DNA of 38,865 nt from CBDUQI01 sp965369325 (GTDB lineage: Bacteria; Pseudomonadota; Gammaproteobacteria; Steroidobacterales; JBCBZW01), in assembly GCA_965369325.1 (NCBI GenBank), contig CBDUQI010000028.1, forward strand, positions 1 to 38,865, in the 5' to 3' direction. Below, in pieces: positions 1 through 7,891 of this stretch. Within the stretch, counting starts at the first letter, position 1. Each line of letters starts with the position of its first letter. The notes below the pieces were generated by a model, which was not told where the DNA came from, made no database searches, and was given only the letters and a program-made list of their open reading frames with translations. The position numbers and the translations under genes are program-made.

Positions 1-444
1 ATTCGAGGATCCGTACCAGAGAAAGCATCGCTCTACAGCGATGTGGGCACGGATAACAAAATCGAGTTTATCCTTGTGAAGAACAATATTTTCAACAATG
101 CGGCAGGAAACCGCTTTATCGTCTTGAATGAAGCGGACAATCTCACGTTTACGAACAATCTGTACAATCGGGAGGACAGCGGATTGTTTCATTTCCCGAA
201 CGCCGTAACGGGCAATTTCGCGGAGTGGGCAGCGTTCGCTGGCGAAATCAACTCAGTACACGGTGTTCCAGCACGATTTGTCAACGTGGCCCCAACGGTA
301 AACGATTTCAACTTAAAAGTGACTTCGCCGGCGCGAGATGCGGGTGTGGATGTAATGCTTTCACCCGATATTGACGGCGTTGCTGTGCCCTCGCCGGCGG
401 GCACCGGCGGCGTAGACATGGGCGCGCACGAGTTTACTAATTAG
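1..444 (+). CDS. C-terminal end of a secreted parallel beta-helix protein (choice-of-anchor Q type), partial
   Basis: The reading frame is open from the first base, so this is the tail of a longer gene whose start lies left of the window; GTG at 43 is only an internal codon. The visible part has the short, Asn-rich rungs of a right-handed parallel beta-helix (IFNNAAGN, LTFTNNLYN), followed by the ending SPARDAGVDV...DIDGVAV...GGVDMGAHEF. That pattern (SPAxDAG, then D-x-G, then DxGAxE) is the usual C-terminal signature of choice-of-anchor Q polysaccharide-binding or lyase-like beta-helix proteins. Such proteins are exported and often act on, or attach to, polysaccharides, but no catalytic residues are visible in this fragment. 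A long inverted repeat lies just after the stop codon. Family assignment is fairly safe; substrate and activity are unknown. Confidence 0.7.
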   Translation: MRGSVPEKASLYSDVGTDNKIEFILVKNNIFNNAAGNRFIVLNEADNLTFTNNLYNREDSGLFHFPNAVTGNFAEWAAFAGEINSVHGVPARFVNVAPTVNDFNLKVTSPARDAGVDVMLSPDIDGVAVPSPAGTGGVDMGAHEFTN

Positions 445-805
445 GGTAGTTGCTTCGGGCAAGTCGATCTTCAACAAGAGTGCCCTAAGATCGACTTGCA
501 TGAAGCGTCGCCCCCAGCGCTACACCGCATAGTGTGACCGCCTCGTCTACGCTGGCGATCAGCGACGGATCGCGATGTTCAGTAAAGCTGCCCATTGAAG
601 TCTCCCCGAGGAGAGGACCAACGATCTCGGCATCCGCCCGTTAACCGTCTCCTCACCTTAGACGATGCACTCCCGTTGGCGTATACAACACAACGGTCGC
701 CGCCGCGCATCGCAATATCAGTCACTTACGGCCGCAGGTGTTTCCCTCCACCGGCAACTGCGGTACGGTAGTACGTTCAACAGACCGCACGATGGGGAGA
801 AAGCC
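445..805. other. Intergenic region, no gene seen
   Basis: This 361-base stretch separates the beta-helix gene from the molybdopterin oxidoreductase. It holds the inverted repeat at 452-506. The oxidoreductase frame stays open upstream to 665, but that part encodes an Arg/His/Gln-rich peptide unlike any family N-terminus, so I treat it as untranslated leader. A GTATAC hexamer lies at 681-686. I see no convincing promoter hexamer pair. Confidence 0.5.
452..506. terminator. Long imperfect inverted repeat after the beta-helix gene
   Basis: CAAGTCGATCTT (460-471) is perfectly complementary to AAGATCGACTTG (487-498), with a 15-nt loop. The stem resumes with GCTTC (452-456) against GAAGC (502-506) after a 3-nt internal mismatch. 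It starts 8 bases after the stop codon, so a transcription-end or mRNA-protecting hairpin is the simplest reading. No T-tract follows, so it is not a textbook intrinsic terminator. Confidence 0.5.
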
Positions 806-2935
806 GTGGCCGCAGTAGTTAAGGAAACGCATTTTGGTGGATGTCCGCATGATTGTCCGGACACTTGCTCCATGCTCTTTAAAGTGGAAGACGGCAAGCT
901 CACCGGCGTGCGCGGCAACCCCGAGCACCCCCTTACGCGAGGCGGGCTGTGCGTGAAGCTTAAGGACTACGAGAAGCGCCACTACCATCCTGAGCGCGTG
1001 CTTCACCCCATGCGCCGCACCGGGCCCAAGGGCAGCGGGCAGTTCGAGCGCATTGGCTGGGACGATGCCCTAAATGAGATCACCAGCCGCTGGAAGGCCA
1101 TTATTGATGAGTACGGCCCCGAGGCCATCCTGCCGTACAGCTACCTCGGCCATCAGGGGCTGGTACATGGCCTGAACGGCGCGGACGCCTTCTTCAACCG
1201 GATGGGGGCCACGGTGTGTGAGCGGACCTTCTGCGGCGAAGGCTCAGCGACGGCCTGGCTACTCACACACGGCCCCAGTGGCGGCATGGACCCAGAGAGC
1301 TTCATCCACTCGAAATTCATCGTCATCTGGGCCTGCAACTCCGTCAGCACCAACCTGCACCATTGGCACGTGGTGAAAGACGCGCAGAGAGCCGGCGCCA
1401 AAGTGGTGGTGATCGACACCTTTCGCTCACGAACAGCGAAGGAAGCCGATTGGCACATCGCACCACGTCCGGGCACCGACGGTGCCCTGGCCATGGCCAT
1501 GATCCAATGCATCATCGAAGAAGACCTGATCGACAAGGAGTACGTGGCCGCCTACACGGAGGGCTTCGATGAGCTTGCCGAGCGCGCGCGCGACCGCACG
1601 CCCGAATGGGCAGCGCCAATCACCGGGATCGACGCCGACATCATCCGCCAGCTCGCCCGCGAGTACGCGAAGAGCCAGCCGGCGGCGATCCGAATCGGTG
1701 TGGCCCTGGAGCGCCACCACGGCGGCGGCCAGACCATCCGCGCGGTATGCTGCCTGGCGGCCATCACCGGCGCCTGGCGCAACGTGGGCGGCGGCATTTA
1801 CCAAATGCCGGTGTGGGAGCACCCCTACGCCTTCGACGTAATTTGTCGACCAGATCTGATCCCCGAGGGCACACGGGTAGTGAATGCCTTGCAGCTTGGC
1901 CGTGCGTTAGTGGGCGAAACGCCGCTCGACCCGCCGATCAAATCCTTCATGTGCTGGAACGCCAACCCGGTCACCCAGGCGCCAGAGACAGAGAAAATTA
2001 TCGCTGGCCTGAAGCGCGATGACATGTTCGTCGTCTCTGCTGAGCACTTCATCTCTGACACGGCAAGCTACGCCGACATCCTGCTGCCCGCCGCCATGGG
2101 CGCAGAGATGGAAGACATCATCCTGTCCTGGGGACACAATTACCTTACCTACAACGCCAAGTGCGTGGAACCGCCCGGTGAGGCCCTGCCCAACCAGGAG
2201 ATTTTCCGACGCTTGGCCGCCCGCATGGGCTACGAGGAGGAGAACTTCAAGTGGTCCGACAGCGAGTGCCTGGAGCGCTACGTCGACTGGGATTCGCCTG
2301 CGTGCGAGGGCATCGATCTAGCGCTCTTGCGCGAAAAGGGCTACGCCCATCTCAGCATCGGTGGCCGCGACGATCGCGCACCCCACCGCGAGGGTAACTT
2401 CCCCACACCGTCAGGCAAGGCAGAGCTGAAAACATCGGGCGCCGCAAACGGCGATTTCGTTGCCGGCCCGTTCCGGCAGATGTATGAGGGCAACCAGGGC
2501 GGCACCACGATCGATCCGCTGCCCGACTACGTGGCGCCGCGCGAAAGCCCGGCCTCGAATCCCAAACTGGCCGCCAAGTACCCGCTCAACATCGTCTCGC
2601 CCAAGAGCCACGGCTTCCTCAACTCCTGCTACGCCAACATGGAGTGGAAGGTGCGCGGCCAGGGTGAGCAGTTCCTTATCATCAACGCGGTGGATGCGGA
2701 CGCTCGCGGTATCGACGATGGTGCCAAGGTGCGCGTGTTCAACGATCGCGGTGCTTTCGAGGGCGTTGCTAAAGTCAGCGACGACGTCAATCCGGGTATC
2801 GTGGTGGCCACTCTTGGCTATTGGCGTCAGCTCAATCGCCCAGGCACGGTAAACTCGATCAGCTCGGCGGAGTTCGTGAACATGGGCCACGCGCCAACAT
2901 TCTCGGATAACCTGGTGCAGGTCGCGACCGCCTAG
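806..2935 (+). CDS. Molybdopterin-dependent oxidoreductase, DMSO reductase superfamily, stand-alone
   Basis: About 709 residues. The protein opens with a [4Fe-4S]-type Cys set: C13-x3-C17-x3-C21-x27-C49 (CPHDCPDTC ... GGLC). Typical molybdopterin-binding blocks follow, such as FIVIWACNSVSTNL, KVVVIDTFRSRTAKEADWHI and PRPGTDGALAMAM, and a C-terminal molydopterin dinucleotide-binding barrel (residues about 590-700; LNIVSPKSHGFLNS, DDGAKVRVFNDRG). These support a bis-molybdopterin guanine dinucleotide enzyme. The short layout resembles the YyaE-like group of single-subunit enzymes. There is no Tat leader, so a cytoplasmic location is inferred. GTG at 806 is chosen as start because GGGGAGA (793-799) sits at a good distance and the conserved domain begins right after. 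No iron-sulfur or membrane-anchor subunit gene is adjacent. The Mo ligand may be within CERTFCGEGSA, but I cannot assign it; the substrate is unknown. Confidence 0.9.
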   Translation: MAAVVKETHFGGCPHDCPDTCSMLFKVEDGKLTGVRGNPEHPLTRGGLCVKLKDYEKRHYHPERVLHPMRRTGPKGSGQFERIGWDDALNEITSRWKAIIDEYGPEAILPYSYLGHQGLVHGLNGADAFFNRMGATVCERTFCGEGSATAWLLTHGPSGGMDPESFIHSKFIVIWACNSVSTNLHHWHVVKDAQRAGAKVVVIDTFRSRTAKEADWHIAPRPGTDGALAMAMIQCIIEEDLIDKEYVAAYTEGFDELAERARDRTPEWAAPITGIDADIIRQLAREYAKSQPAAIRIGVALERHHGGGQTIRAVCCLAAITGAWRNVGGGIYQMPVWEHPYAFDVICRPDLIPEGTRVVNALQLGRALVGETPLDPPIKSFMCWNANPVTQAPETEKIIAGLKRDDMFVVSAEHFISDTASYADILLPAAMGAEMEDIILSWGHNYLTYNAKCVEPPGEALPNQEIFRRLAARMGYEEENFKWSDSECLERYVDWDSPACEGIDLALLREKGYAHLSIGGRDDRAPHREGNFPTPSGKAELKTSGAANGDFVAGPFRQMYEGNQGGTTIDPLPDYVAPRESPASNPKLAAKYPLNIVSPKSHGFLNSCYANMEWKVRGQGEQFLIINAVDADARGIDDGAKVRVFNDRGAFEGVAKVSDDVNPGIVVATLGYWRQLNRPGTVNSISSAEFVNMGHAPTFSDNLVQVATA

Positions 2936-3318
2936 GCTAGCACGGCGATACACAGTAGGTGGCCGATCGACGCTCGCAGATTCCCTGCGGGCGCGAGGGC
3001 TGTTTGCCTGTTAGCGTTGGGTGTGGAAGCACGAGTCCGGCTGTTGGGCGAACCACTTCTAGGTTAGCTAGCGCGCCCTAAGACGCGCCCGCCTCCGCAG
3101 CGGGCGGACCGCCATCCCGCTACTCAGCGTTATCCAAAATAATTCTATCTCCCGCTGTCCGGAGGAACGCCCGTGCCCGTCTTACTAGGTGCGCTGACCA
3201 ATTAGCGCTTATCCGAATTTTCAACCAAGAGGCACCGGTGGTCCGCAAATTCCCATTTTGACAGCGAAGAATTTGCTGCACTTGGCGTCGGTTGATCCGC
3301 CATTGAAGGAGAAGAACA
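2936..3318. other. Intergenic region with two small hairpins
   Basis: This 383-base gap has no credible gene. Two hairpin-forming sites follow the oxidoreductase: CGCAG/CTGCG (2975-2979 with 2985-2989), and a stronger perfect CGCCCGC/GCGGGCG stem (3086-3092 with 3100-3106, 7-nt loop). Neither is followed by a T-tract. Either could end the upstream transcript. A perfect TTGACA occurs at 3258-3263, without a matching -10 element at normal spacing. Confidence 0.4.
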
Positions 3319-3792
3319 TTGGAAACGCTCAGCAAATTATTCATCTTGGCAACAGCGAGCGCGATCATCGCCGCAACGCACCCATCGATTGCAGGCGCGC
3401 AAGAGGGCGAGGTTACCCTTGGACCGGATGAAGGTTACTTGGCTCTACTAATTGACACATTAGATCCACTGTACGCATTTCGCCTTAAAGGCCCAAGGCG
3501 GGTGAAGATCAACCACGCCGCTGAGGGCACAAGCTTGTTTGTGCGGGCGCTTCCCGAGGGCCAGTACTGCCTGCATCGGTTTGTGGTTTTCAGGAATACC
3601 TACCGATTCGACGACGACGCTATCTGCTTTTTTGTGGAAGCGGGCGAGATGAACTACCCCGGTCACTTTGTCGTACGCGATCCCGTGACCAGCGTTGTCT
3701 TCGCGCCTGGGGATATGCGCAAAACCCTGGCGAGGGACCATCTAGGTCTGTGCGAATCGTATTTTGGAGATGATTGCGAGGAGGAACTGTGA
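3319..3792 (+). CDS. Small exported protein of unknown function
   Basis: A 157-residue protein that I do not recognise. It begins METLSKLFILATASAIIAA and has a plausible cleavage site near IAGAQ-EG, so a signal peptide of about 27 residues and a periplasmic or secreted mature protein of about 130 residues are likely. The mature part is acidic and looks beta-rich: residues about 55-75 (RRVKINHAAEGTSLFVRAL) and 78-95 (EGQYCLHRFVVF) resemble a small beta-sandwich. Four Cys are spread along it (QYCLH, AICFF, GLCES, DDCEE), compatible with two disulfides. The start is TTG at 3319 with AAGGAG at 3306-3311. Its stop codon overlaps the start of the next gene by one base (TGATG), so the two are translationally coupled and probably function together. 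Confidence 0.65.
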   Translation: METLSKLFILATASAIIAATHPSIAGAQEGEVTLGPDEGYLALLIDTLDPLYAFRLKGPRRVKINHAAEGTSLFVRALPEGQYCLHRFVVFRNTYRFDDDAICFFVEAGEMNYPGHFVVRDPVTSVVFAPGDMRKTLARDHLGLCESYFGDDCEEEL

Positions 3793-4361
3793 TGGGATGC
3801 ATTAGCAAATTGAGTCTGTCAATCACATTGACGATGATCGGGTTCGGCACCGCGATGGGCTCGCAGATAAGCGAGGATCCTCCTGCTTGCGATACAACCA
3901 CCGAGGATGCAGTTTACGCGCAGGCGCGTGAGCAAGAACGCATCGGTGATCACTTTGCGGCCTATCGTATTTACTGCAGTCTGAGCCTGCGCGGTGATGA
4001 TCGCGCGCAGTTCAAGACCGCCCGTTACTTGGCGGCGGGGATCGGCAGTCAGGTAGCGGCGCATTCTCCGTGGGCGTATGTATTGGCGCTGCTCGCGAAC
4101 ACCGCATACCCCGAATCGAAGCGAGAAAAGCTGGTGCTCGAGCTCGCCGGCCGATTGGACGCCGATGCTCTCGCGGCCGCACAGGAACGTGCAATCTCGT
4201 TGTATGGGCGCATCGGTATCAGCGCCCGTAAAGACGGCTCTCACTATCTAACCGAGCAGGAAGTGCTCGAGCTGGCCAATCGTTCGAAGAAGCGTAAGTT
4301 CACCGGCAGTCGCATTGCCCGCGAAGACGCACAAGGAATGCCTCTTAGCGTCGTTGAGTGA
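3792..4361 (+). CDS. Exported Sel1/TPR-like helical protein, partner of the upstream gene
   Basis: About 189 residues from ATG 3792, preceded by a strong GAGGAGGA ribosome site (3778-3785) inside the upstream gene. A reading frame from TTG 3774 is open but lacks its own ribosome site. The N-terminus (MGCISKLSLSITLTMIGFG) is a signal peptide, cleaved probably near AMG-SQ. The mature part is alpha-helical with TPR/Sel1-like packing: EDAVYAQAREQERIGDHFAA, then IYCSLSLRGDDRAQFKTARY, then AHSPWAYVLALLANT. The last is the Ala/Tyr/Trp pattern of a short Sel1-type repeat. A basic patch (RSKKRKFTGSR) lies near the C-terminus. This suggests a periplasmic scaffold or binding protein acting with its coupled neighbour. 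Function is not known to me. Confidence 0.6.
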   Translation: MGCISKLSLSITLTMIGFGTAMGSQISEDPPACDTTTEDAVYAQAREQERIGDHFAAYRIYCSLSLRGDDRAQFKTARYLAAGIGSQVAAHSPWAYVLALLANTAYPESKREKLVLELAGRLDADALAAAQERAISLYGRIGISARKDGSHYLTEQEVLELANRSKKRKFTGSRIAREDAQGMPLSVVE

Positions 4362-4456
4362 TTGTGAGTTGGACTTAGATAGCCGGTGCGCCGCCCACCA
4401 CATGAGTCGCTCGTTGTTCGAGAATCTTGGAAGCTGCGGCGAACGCGAGCGGTAAC

Positions 4457-4483
4457 GCCGGGCCAACGGTGAGTTGGCCCGGC
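4457..4483. terminator. Strong hairpin, probable terminator of the 3319-4361 operon
   Basis: GCCGGGCCAAC (4457-4467) and GTTGGCCCGGC (4473-4483) form a perfect 11-bp GC-rich stem with a 5-nt loop, about 95 bases after the stop of the coupled gene pair. The bases that follow (TCAATCATTCC) are only weakly T-rich, so termination efficiency is uncertain. Confidence 0.55.
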
Positions 4484-4782
4484 TCAATCATTCCGCTGCC
4501 GCCGCGATTAGAAGGTACGGATAAGCGTGCCGACGAACCATAGACCTGGGATTATCAAACCCGATCGCACTGCTAACCCGCACCGAGTCAGGGCGCGTCG
4601 GCACTACGTAAGTGCATTAGGAAGCGAACTTTTCGTATATGAGCGACGTTTATGAGGCTGAAGTACTGCGGCAAGGCAAAAGGCGCAGGCGTAGAGGTTT
4701 TTTTTGCCAGATCTAACCCCATCGTAGTACCGTTCATTGGGATTGATCTTACTGCCAGAACTCTCTCAACGAGAAGTCAGGC

Positions 4783-4811
4783 TTGGCAACCCGGCTATAA
4801 ATATCTATTTC
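4783..4811 (+). promoter_or_regulatory. Possible promoter for the VOC-CPBP gene pair
   Basis: TTGGCA (4783-4788) is a good -35 match. With a 17-base spacer it leads to TATTTC (4806-4811), a weak -10; TATAAA at 4796-4801 is an alternative -10 with no good -35. The region is clearly AT-richer than its surroundings and lies about 50 bases before the ribosome site of the VOC gene. Confidence 0.3.
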
Positions 4812-4860
4812 ACAACGTCGGCGCCGCAATGGTCACGCTGCTTAAGCGGAGGTGAGGCTT

Positions 4861-5262
4861 ATGAGACAGAACGTGAATGCAATTCGAACGGGTATTATCC
4901 TCAACGTTGAGCGGTATGATGAGTGCGTATCGTTTTATCAGTCGCTCTTTGGTCTGGCGATTTTGTTTACCGAGGAACACGGAGACTTTCGATTAACGTG
5001 CTTCCAGTTCGGCACCTCATACCTGATGATCGAAACAGAAGGTTTCGCAAAGCCTGAAGGAAAGTCCATTCGGGAAAGTGCAGCGAAACTACGGTTCCAT
5101 GTTGCTGACATCGACAAGGCGCTGGCGACGGTTCGCGCTCACGGCATCGCTGCAGAAGTCATCACGGCGGCGTGGGGATCAACGATCAACATTCACGACC
5201 CCGATGGCAATCGGGTGGGTATCCGGGATGAAGAACTTTTTTTACAGCAACTGAAGCAATAG
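4861..5262 (+). CDS. VOC-superfamily protein (glyoxalase / bleomycin resistance / dioxygenase fold)
   Basis: A 133-residue protein with one vicinal-oxygen-chelate fold made of two beta-alpha-beta-beta-beta units. The first unit spans IRTGIILNVERYDECVSFYQ to about residue 60 (FQFGTSYLMIETEG). The second spans KLRFHVADIDKALATVRAHG to STINIHDPDGNRVGIRDEE. The DPDGNRVGI ending is the classic VOC C-terminal motif. Members bind a divalent metal and act as lyases, dioxygenases or drug-binding proteins; the sequence does not tell which. ATG 4861 is chosen because GGAGGTGAG (4848-4856) precedes it; an upstream in-frame TTG at 4852 is less likely. The CPBP gene follows after 19 bases on the same strand, so the two may be co-transcribed. 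Confidence 0.85.
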   Translation: MRQNVNAIRTGIILNVERYDECVSFYQSLFGLAILFTEEHGDFRLTCFQFGTSYLMIETEGFAKPEGKSIRESAAKLRFHVADIDKALATVRAHGIAAEVITAAWGSTINIHDPDGNRVGIRDEELFLQQLKQ

Positions 5263-5281
5263 CTACGGGTGTTGGCCCCAA

Positions 5282-5968
5282 ATGCTCTTTGCCCTTCCAC
5301 TTTTCATAGTCCTTGGCATCATTCTCCCTCTGTTGGGCTGGATGAGCCTCCGGCATATCCGTGGGGACAGCGAAGGGCAGGATGAACCAACCAGTGTGCG
5401 CGCCATTGCTACACAACTGGCAATCCTGCAGAGCATCGTCGCGTGCTTAGGCTTACTGGCTGCCTCCGGTACAGAACTGCGGCTGACCTGGCTGTCCACG
5501 GTTACGCCGGTGACCCTGGTAGCCAGCGTCATCGCGTTAACAGGCTTTCTTGCTTTGGCGATTGCCGAGGCGCGAAGACCACTTGGAGCCCATGAAAAAC
5601 TGCGTGCGGAGCTGAGGAAAATCTCTGTGAAGGACCCAGTCTGGATCGGCATAACGCTGTACGCTGGTGCCGTAGAAGAGTTCGCTTACCGAGGCGTTTT
5701 AACGTTGATCCTCGCGAGCTTGATTGGGTACTGGCCGGCAGCGGTCGGCAGCGCAGTGCTGTTCGGTCTTGGTCATCTGTCAGGTGGTTGGCGAGCCGTT
5801 GGCTCAAGCGTTGCGTTTGCCCTGACGATGCAGACAATCGTTTACCTAAGCGGTGGGTTGCTGTTGGCTGTACTCGTTCATGCCGTATACGATCTGCTTG
5901 CAGCATGGCTGGGCTATCGCATTGGACATCAAGGGCCCAACGGAGCAGCAACCAGACGAAGGGTATGA
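5282..5968 (+). CDS. CPBP-family intramembrane metalloprotease
   Basis: A 228-residue polytopic membrane protein. Hydrophobic segments lie near residues 3-22, 45-62, 72-95 and through most of 118-220. The CPBP (Abi/CAAX protease-like) motifs are complete: EEFAYR with E132, E133 and R137; FGLGH with F161 and H165; and H200 in VHAVYD. Together these form the intramembrane active site. Family members cleave prenylated proteins or peptide precursors, or protect against bacteriocins; the target here cannot be read. ATG 5282 has no strong ribosome site, so translation may depend on the upstream VOC gene. It converges on the SDR gene, with 54 bases between their stops. Confidence 0.88.
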   Translation: MLFALPLFIVLGIILPLLGWMSLRHIRGDSEGQDEPTSVRAIATQLAILQSIVACLGLLAASGTELRLTWLSTVTPVTLVASVIALTGFLALAIAEARRPLGAHEKLRAELRKISVKDPVWIGITLYAGAVEEFAYRGVLTLILASLIGYWPAAVGSAVLFGLGHLSGGWRAVGSSVAFALTMQTIVYLSGGLLLAVLVHAVYDLLAAWLGYRIGHQGPNGAATRRRV

Positions 5969-6022
5969 TGTCGAGCGTGATTGGATACCGCTAGTCCCAA
6001 CGAATGCTAAGAAGCGTCTGGT

Positions 6023-6781
6023 TCAGGTCATCATGCCGCCATCGATAATGACAGTCTGTCCAGTCATGTAGGTTGCGGCCACCGCCAGAAACAAGATGGA
6101 TTGGGCGTACTCTTCAGGTTCTCCGTGTCTTCCCAACGGGATTTCGCTCACCACGTCGAATTCGGTTTCTTCAAACCGGCACATCCAGTCGGATTCAACA
6201 AGTCCCGGTGCGATTGCGTTCACCCGAACATCCGGAGCCAATGCGCGAGACCATTCACGTGTGATAGCGACCAATGCGGCTTTGGTTGCGCAATACGGCG
6301 AACTTGATCCGCCGCGCCCGAAGGCGGAGACGGATGCGGTGTTCACGATCGCACCTTTTGACTGACGAAGCGCCTTTTCCGCCGATCGAGTACAACGGTA
6401 CGGACCAAGCAGATTTACGTTGAGGAGCCGATTCCAAAGCGCTTCGTCCTGCCGATCGAAATCTGCCGGTGCAATCGGCGTATTGGTGGCAGGCGTGCCC
6501 GCGTTGTTGATGAGATAGTCCAAACCTCCGAGGCCTGCAATCGCCTGCTTTACCATTGTCCCCGCTGAATCTGGGTCGCCTATGTCTCCAGGGGCCGCAA
6601 TCATCTGCTTGCCTCGCGCAGAAAAGTCGCTGAGCACTGCGTTAAATTTTTCTCCGGGGAGATCATTGATCGCCACCCTGGCGCCGTTGTTGAGGAAGGC
6701 CTCCACAGCCGCCAAACCAATACCGGAGGCGCCGCCCGTCACTAACACCTTGCGGTTTTTCAAGTCATATCTTGGTTTCAT
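6023..6781 (-). CDS. Short-chain dehydrogenase/reductase (classical SDR)
   Basis: A 252-residue protein with every hallmark of a classical SDR: cofactor loop TGGASGIG (15-22), D40 at the end of the second strand (suggesting NAD(H) over NADP(H)), NNAG (92-95), and the catalytic set N123, S150, Y163 and K167 (YCATK). The C-terminal part carries IAPGLVESDW and the strand VIIDGGMMT. The enzyme should oxidise an alcohol or reduce a ketone in the cytoplasm. The substrate-binding segment (residues 185-215) gives no clear hint of specificity; it is annotated in many genomes simply as an SDR or 3-oxoacyl-ACP reductase-like protein. It stands alone, convergent with the CPBP gene and divergent from the DUF1801 gene. 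ATG at 6781 lacks a strong ribosome site. Confidence 0.93.
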   Translation of the reverse strand: MKPRYDLKNRKVLVTGGASGIGLAAVEAFLNNGARVAINDLPGEKFNAVLSDFSARGKQMIAAPGDIGDPDSAGTMVKQAIAGLGGLDYLINNAGTPATNTPIAPADFDRQDEALWNRLLNVNLLGPYRCTRSAEKALRQSKGAIVNTASVSAFGRGGSSSPYCATKAALVAITREWSRALAPDVRVNAIAPGLVESDWMCRFEETEFDVVSEIPLGRHGEPEEYAQSILFLAVAATYMTGQTVIIDGGMMT

Positions 6782-6918
6782 TTATCTATCGGTACTTCGC
6801 TACTCATTTACGCTTGAAGGTAAGTGTATACTGGTATAAGAGCGGGCAGCAGTCTTTGCGCTTAAACGTTTCCTCTCAACGACTCTTGAGCGACGCCGCC
6901 TCCGTCGTTAACGCGTAG

Positions 6919-7266
6919 ATGAGATTTAACAGAACCATGACTTTCGTACTGACAATGGCCGAGCAGTTGACCAATGAACTCGATGAGATCATTGCGCAGG
7001 TCTGCCCCGGCGCAGGGCGACGCCCCATGTACGGCGGCATAGTATTCGAAGCGGAGGCTGGCAATCCTAAGACTTTGGTTTGCGGCCACTTCACTTACAA
7101 GAAGCACGTAAGTCTGGAGTTCTCCAACGGGTATCAACTAAACGATCTGGATAATGTTCTCGAGGGTGCTGGCAAATATCGCCGCCACGTAAAGCTCACA
7201 TGCCAAAGTGACCTCCATGAAAAATCTGTCCGCGCTTTAATAGTGCAAGCGTTCGAACACGCTTGA
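6919..7266 (+). CDS. DUF1801 / YdhG-like small protein
   Basis: A 115-residue protein matching the DUF1801 fold: an N-terminal helix (LTNELDEIIAQVCPGA), the strand block RRPMYGGIVFEAE, then TLVCGHFTYKKHVSLEFSNG, then LEGAGKYRRHVKL, and a final helix (VRALIVQAFEHA). The phrase YKKHVSLEF followed by LEGxGKxxRHxKL is diagnostic. Related Bacillus proteins such as frataxin-like Fra are proposed iron chaperones, but most members have no proven role. The start is uncertain: ATG codons at 6919, 6937 and 6955 are all in frame and none has a strong ribosome site, so the first is used here. The 137-base upstream spacer is shared with the divergent SDR gene. Confidence 0.8.
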   Translation: MRFNRTMTFVLTMAEQLTNELDEIIAQVCPGAGRRPMYGGIVFEAEAGNPKTLVCGHFTYKKHVSLEFSNGYQLNDLDNVLEGAGKYRRHVKLTCQSDLHEKSVRALIVQAFEHA

Positions 7267-7356
7267 GCAGAGACTTGCAGGCGAAATGAAGTACTCAAGG
7301 GTGAACTTGTAGATATTCACAGCGTGGCACGAATCCGATTCTAGTCGACAAGCATC

Positions 7357-7845
7357 ATGGCGAAGATTGAGGTAAAGGAGACAAACGCACGTTTCGCAGT
7401 CAAGCGCAGCCCAAAGGGTCATGTCTTCGATGGAGTCTGGAGGCTGATGCAGGATGCTTACGCTGTGGAGGCCCGGATAATCGCTTGCGACGATTTCCCG
7501 CCACTTTCTCGATCACGCGATGATATCTTCAGCTCGGGCAATGACTTTTACACGGCGCATGATCAAAGAGATCTACTGGTTGGCGTTCTGGAGCTGGAAC
7601 AAGAGGCGAGTTCAGCCACCGTTGCATCTTTGTGCGTGGCGCCAACGCATTTTCGCCAGGGCATTGGAAAGTTGTTAATCCGACACGTTTTGAGAACAAC
7701 TCATACAAGGGTGCAAGTCTCTACGGCGTCCTTGAACGTGCCTGCCATCACCCTTTACTTAAGCGCGGGATTCGTCAAGGTGGGCGCCTCAAGAAAGAGT
7801 AACATCGATCTACATCACTTCGAATGGCGGCCGCCGGCAGTGTAA
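7357..7845 (+). CDS. GNAT-family N-acetyltransferase
   Basis: A 162-residue protein with a GNAT acetyl-CoA-binding core. Motif A is SLCVAPTHFRQGIGKLLIRH (91-110), where R100-Q-G-I-G104 is the pyrophosphate-binding R/Q-x-x-G-x-G/A loop. It is followed by the beta5/motif B region VQVSTASLNVPAITLYLSAG and the FVKVG strand usual for the fold. The reaction is transfer of acetyl from acetyl-CoA to an amine; the acceptor is unknown. The N-terminal half (residues 20-60) is more variable and probably holds the acceptor site. The gene is flanked by short gaps (90 and 46 bases) and could be read together with the downstream thioesterase. ATG 7357 has no clear ribosome site. Confidence 0.85.
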   Translation: MAKIEVKETNARFAVKRSPKGHVFDGVWRLMQDAYAVEARIIACDDFPPLSRSRDDIFSSGNDFYTAHDQRDLLVGVLELEQEASSATVASLCVAPTHFRQGIGKLLIRHVLRTTHTRVQVSTASLNVPAITLYLSAGFVKVGASRKSNIDLHHFEWRPPAV

Positions 7846-7891
7846 ACTCTCGCACGTGCGCCTTAGGAAATTTGCTTCAACCAGGTGTTTT

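Larger units (their letters stand above)
4362..4860. other. Intergenic region with terminator-like hairpin and AT-rich promoter-like segment
   Basis: This 499-base gap has no gene I trust. It holds the strong hairpin at 4457-4483 and, near its right end, an AT-rich patch (TATAAATATCTATTT, 4796-4810) typical of a promoter for the following VOC/CPBP pair. A short reading frame (4652-4855) runs through this patch, but its predicted 67-residue peptide shows no family features and it lacks a ribosome site, so I do not call it. Confidence 0.45.

Noticed and set aside
3258..3263. Perfect TTGACA hexamer upstream of the small exported protein gene
   Set aside because: No acceptable -10 hexamer is found at 16-19 bases downstream, so I do not call a promoter.
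4652..4855. A 67-codon frame just before the VOC gene
   Set aside because: It runs through the AT-rich promoter-like patch, has no ribosome site and no family features.
6814..6840. TTGAAG and TATAAG, promoter-like, between the SDR and DUF1801 genes
   Set aside because: Spacer is only 15 bases and both hexamers are imperfect; a GTATAC nearby (6826) is expected by chance.
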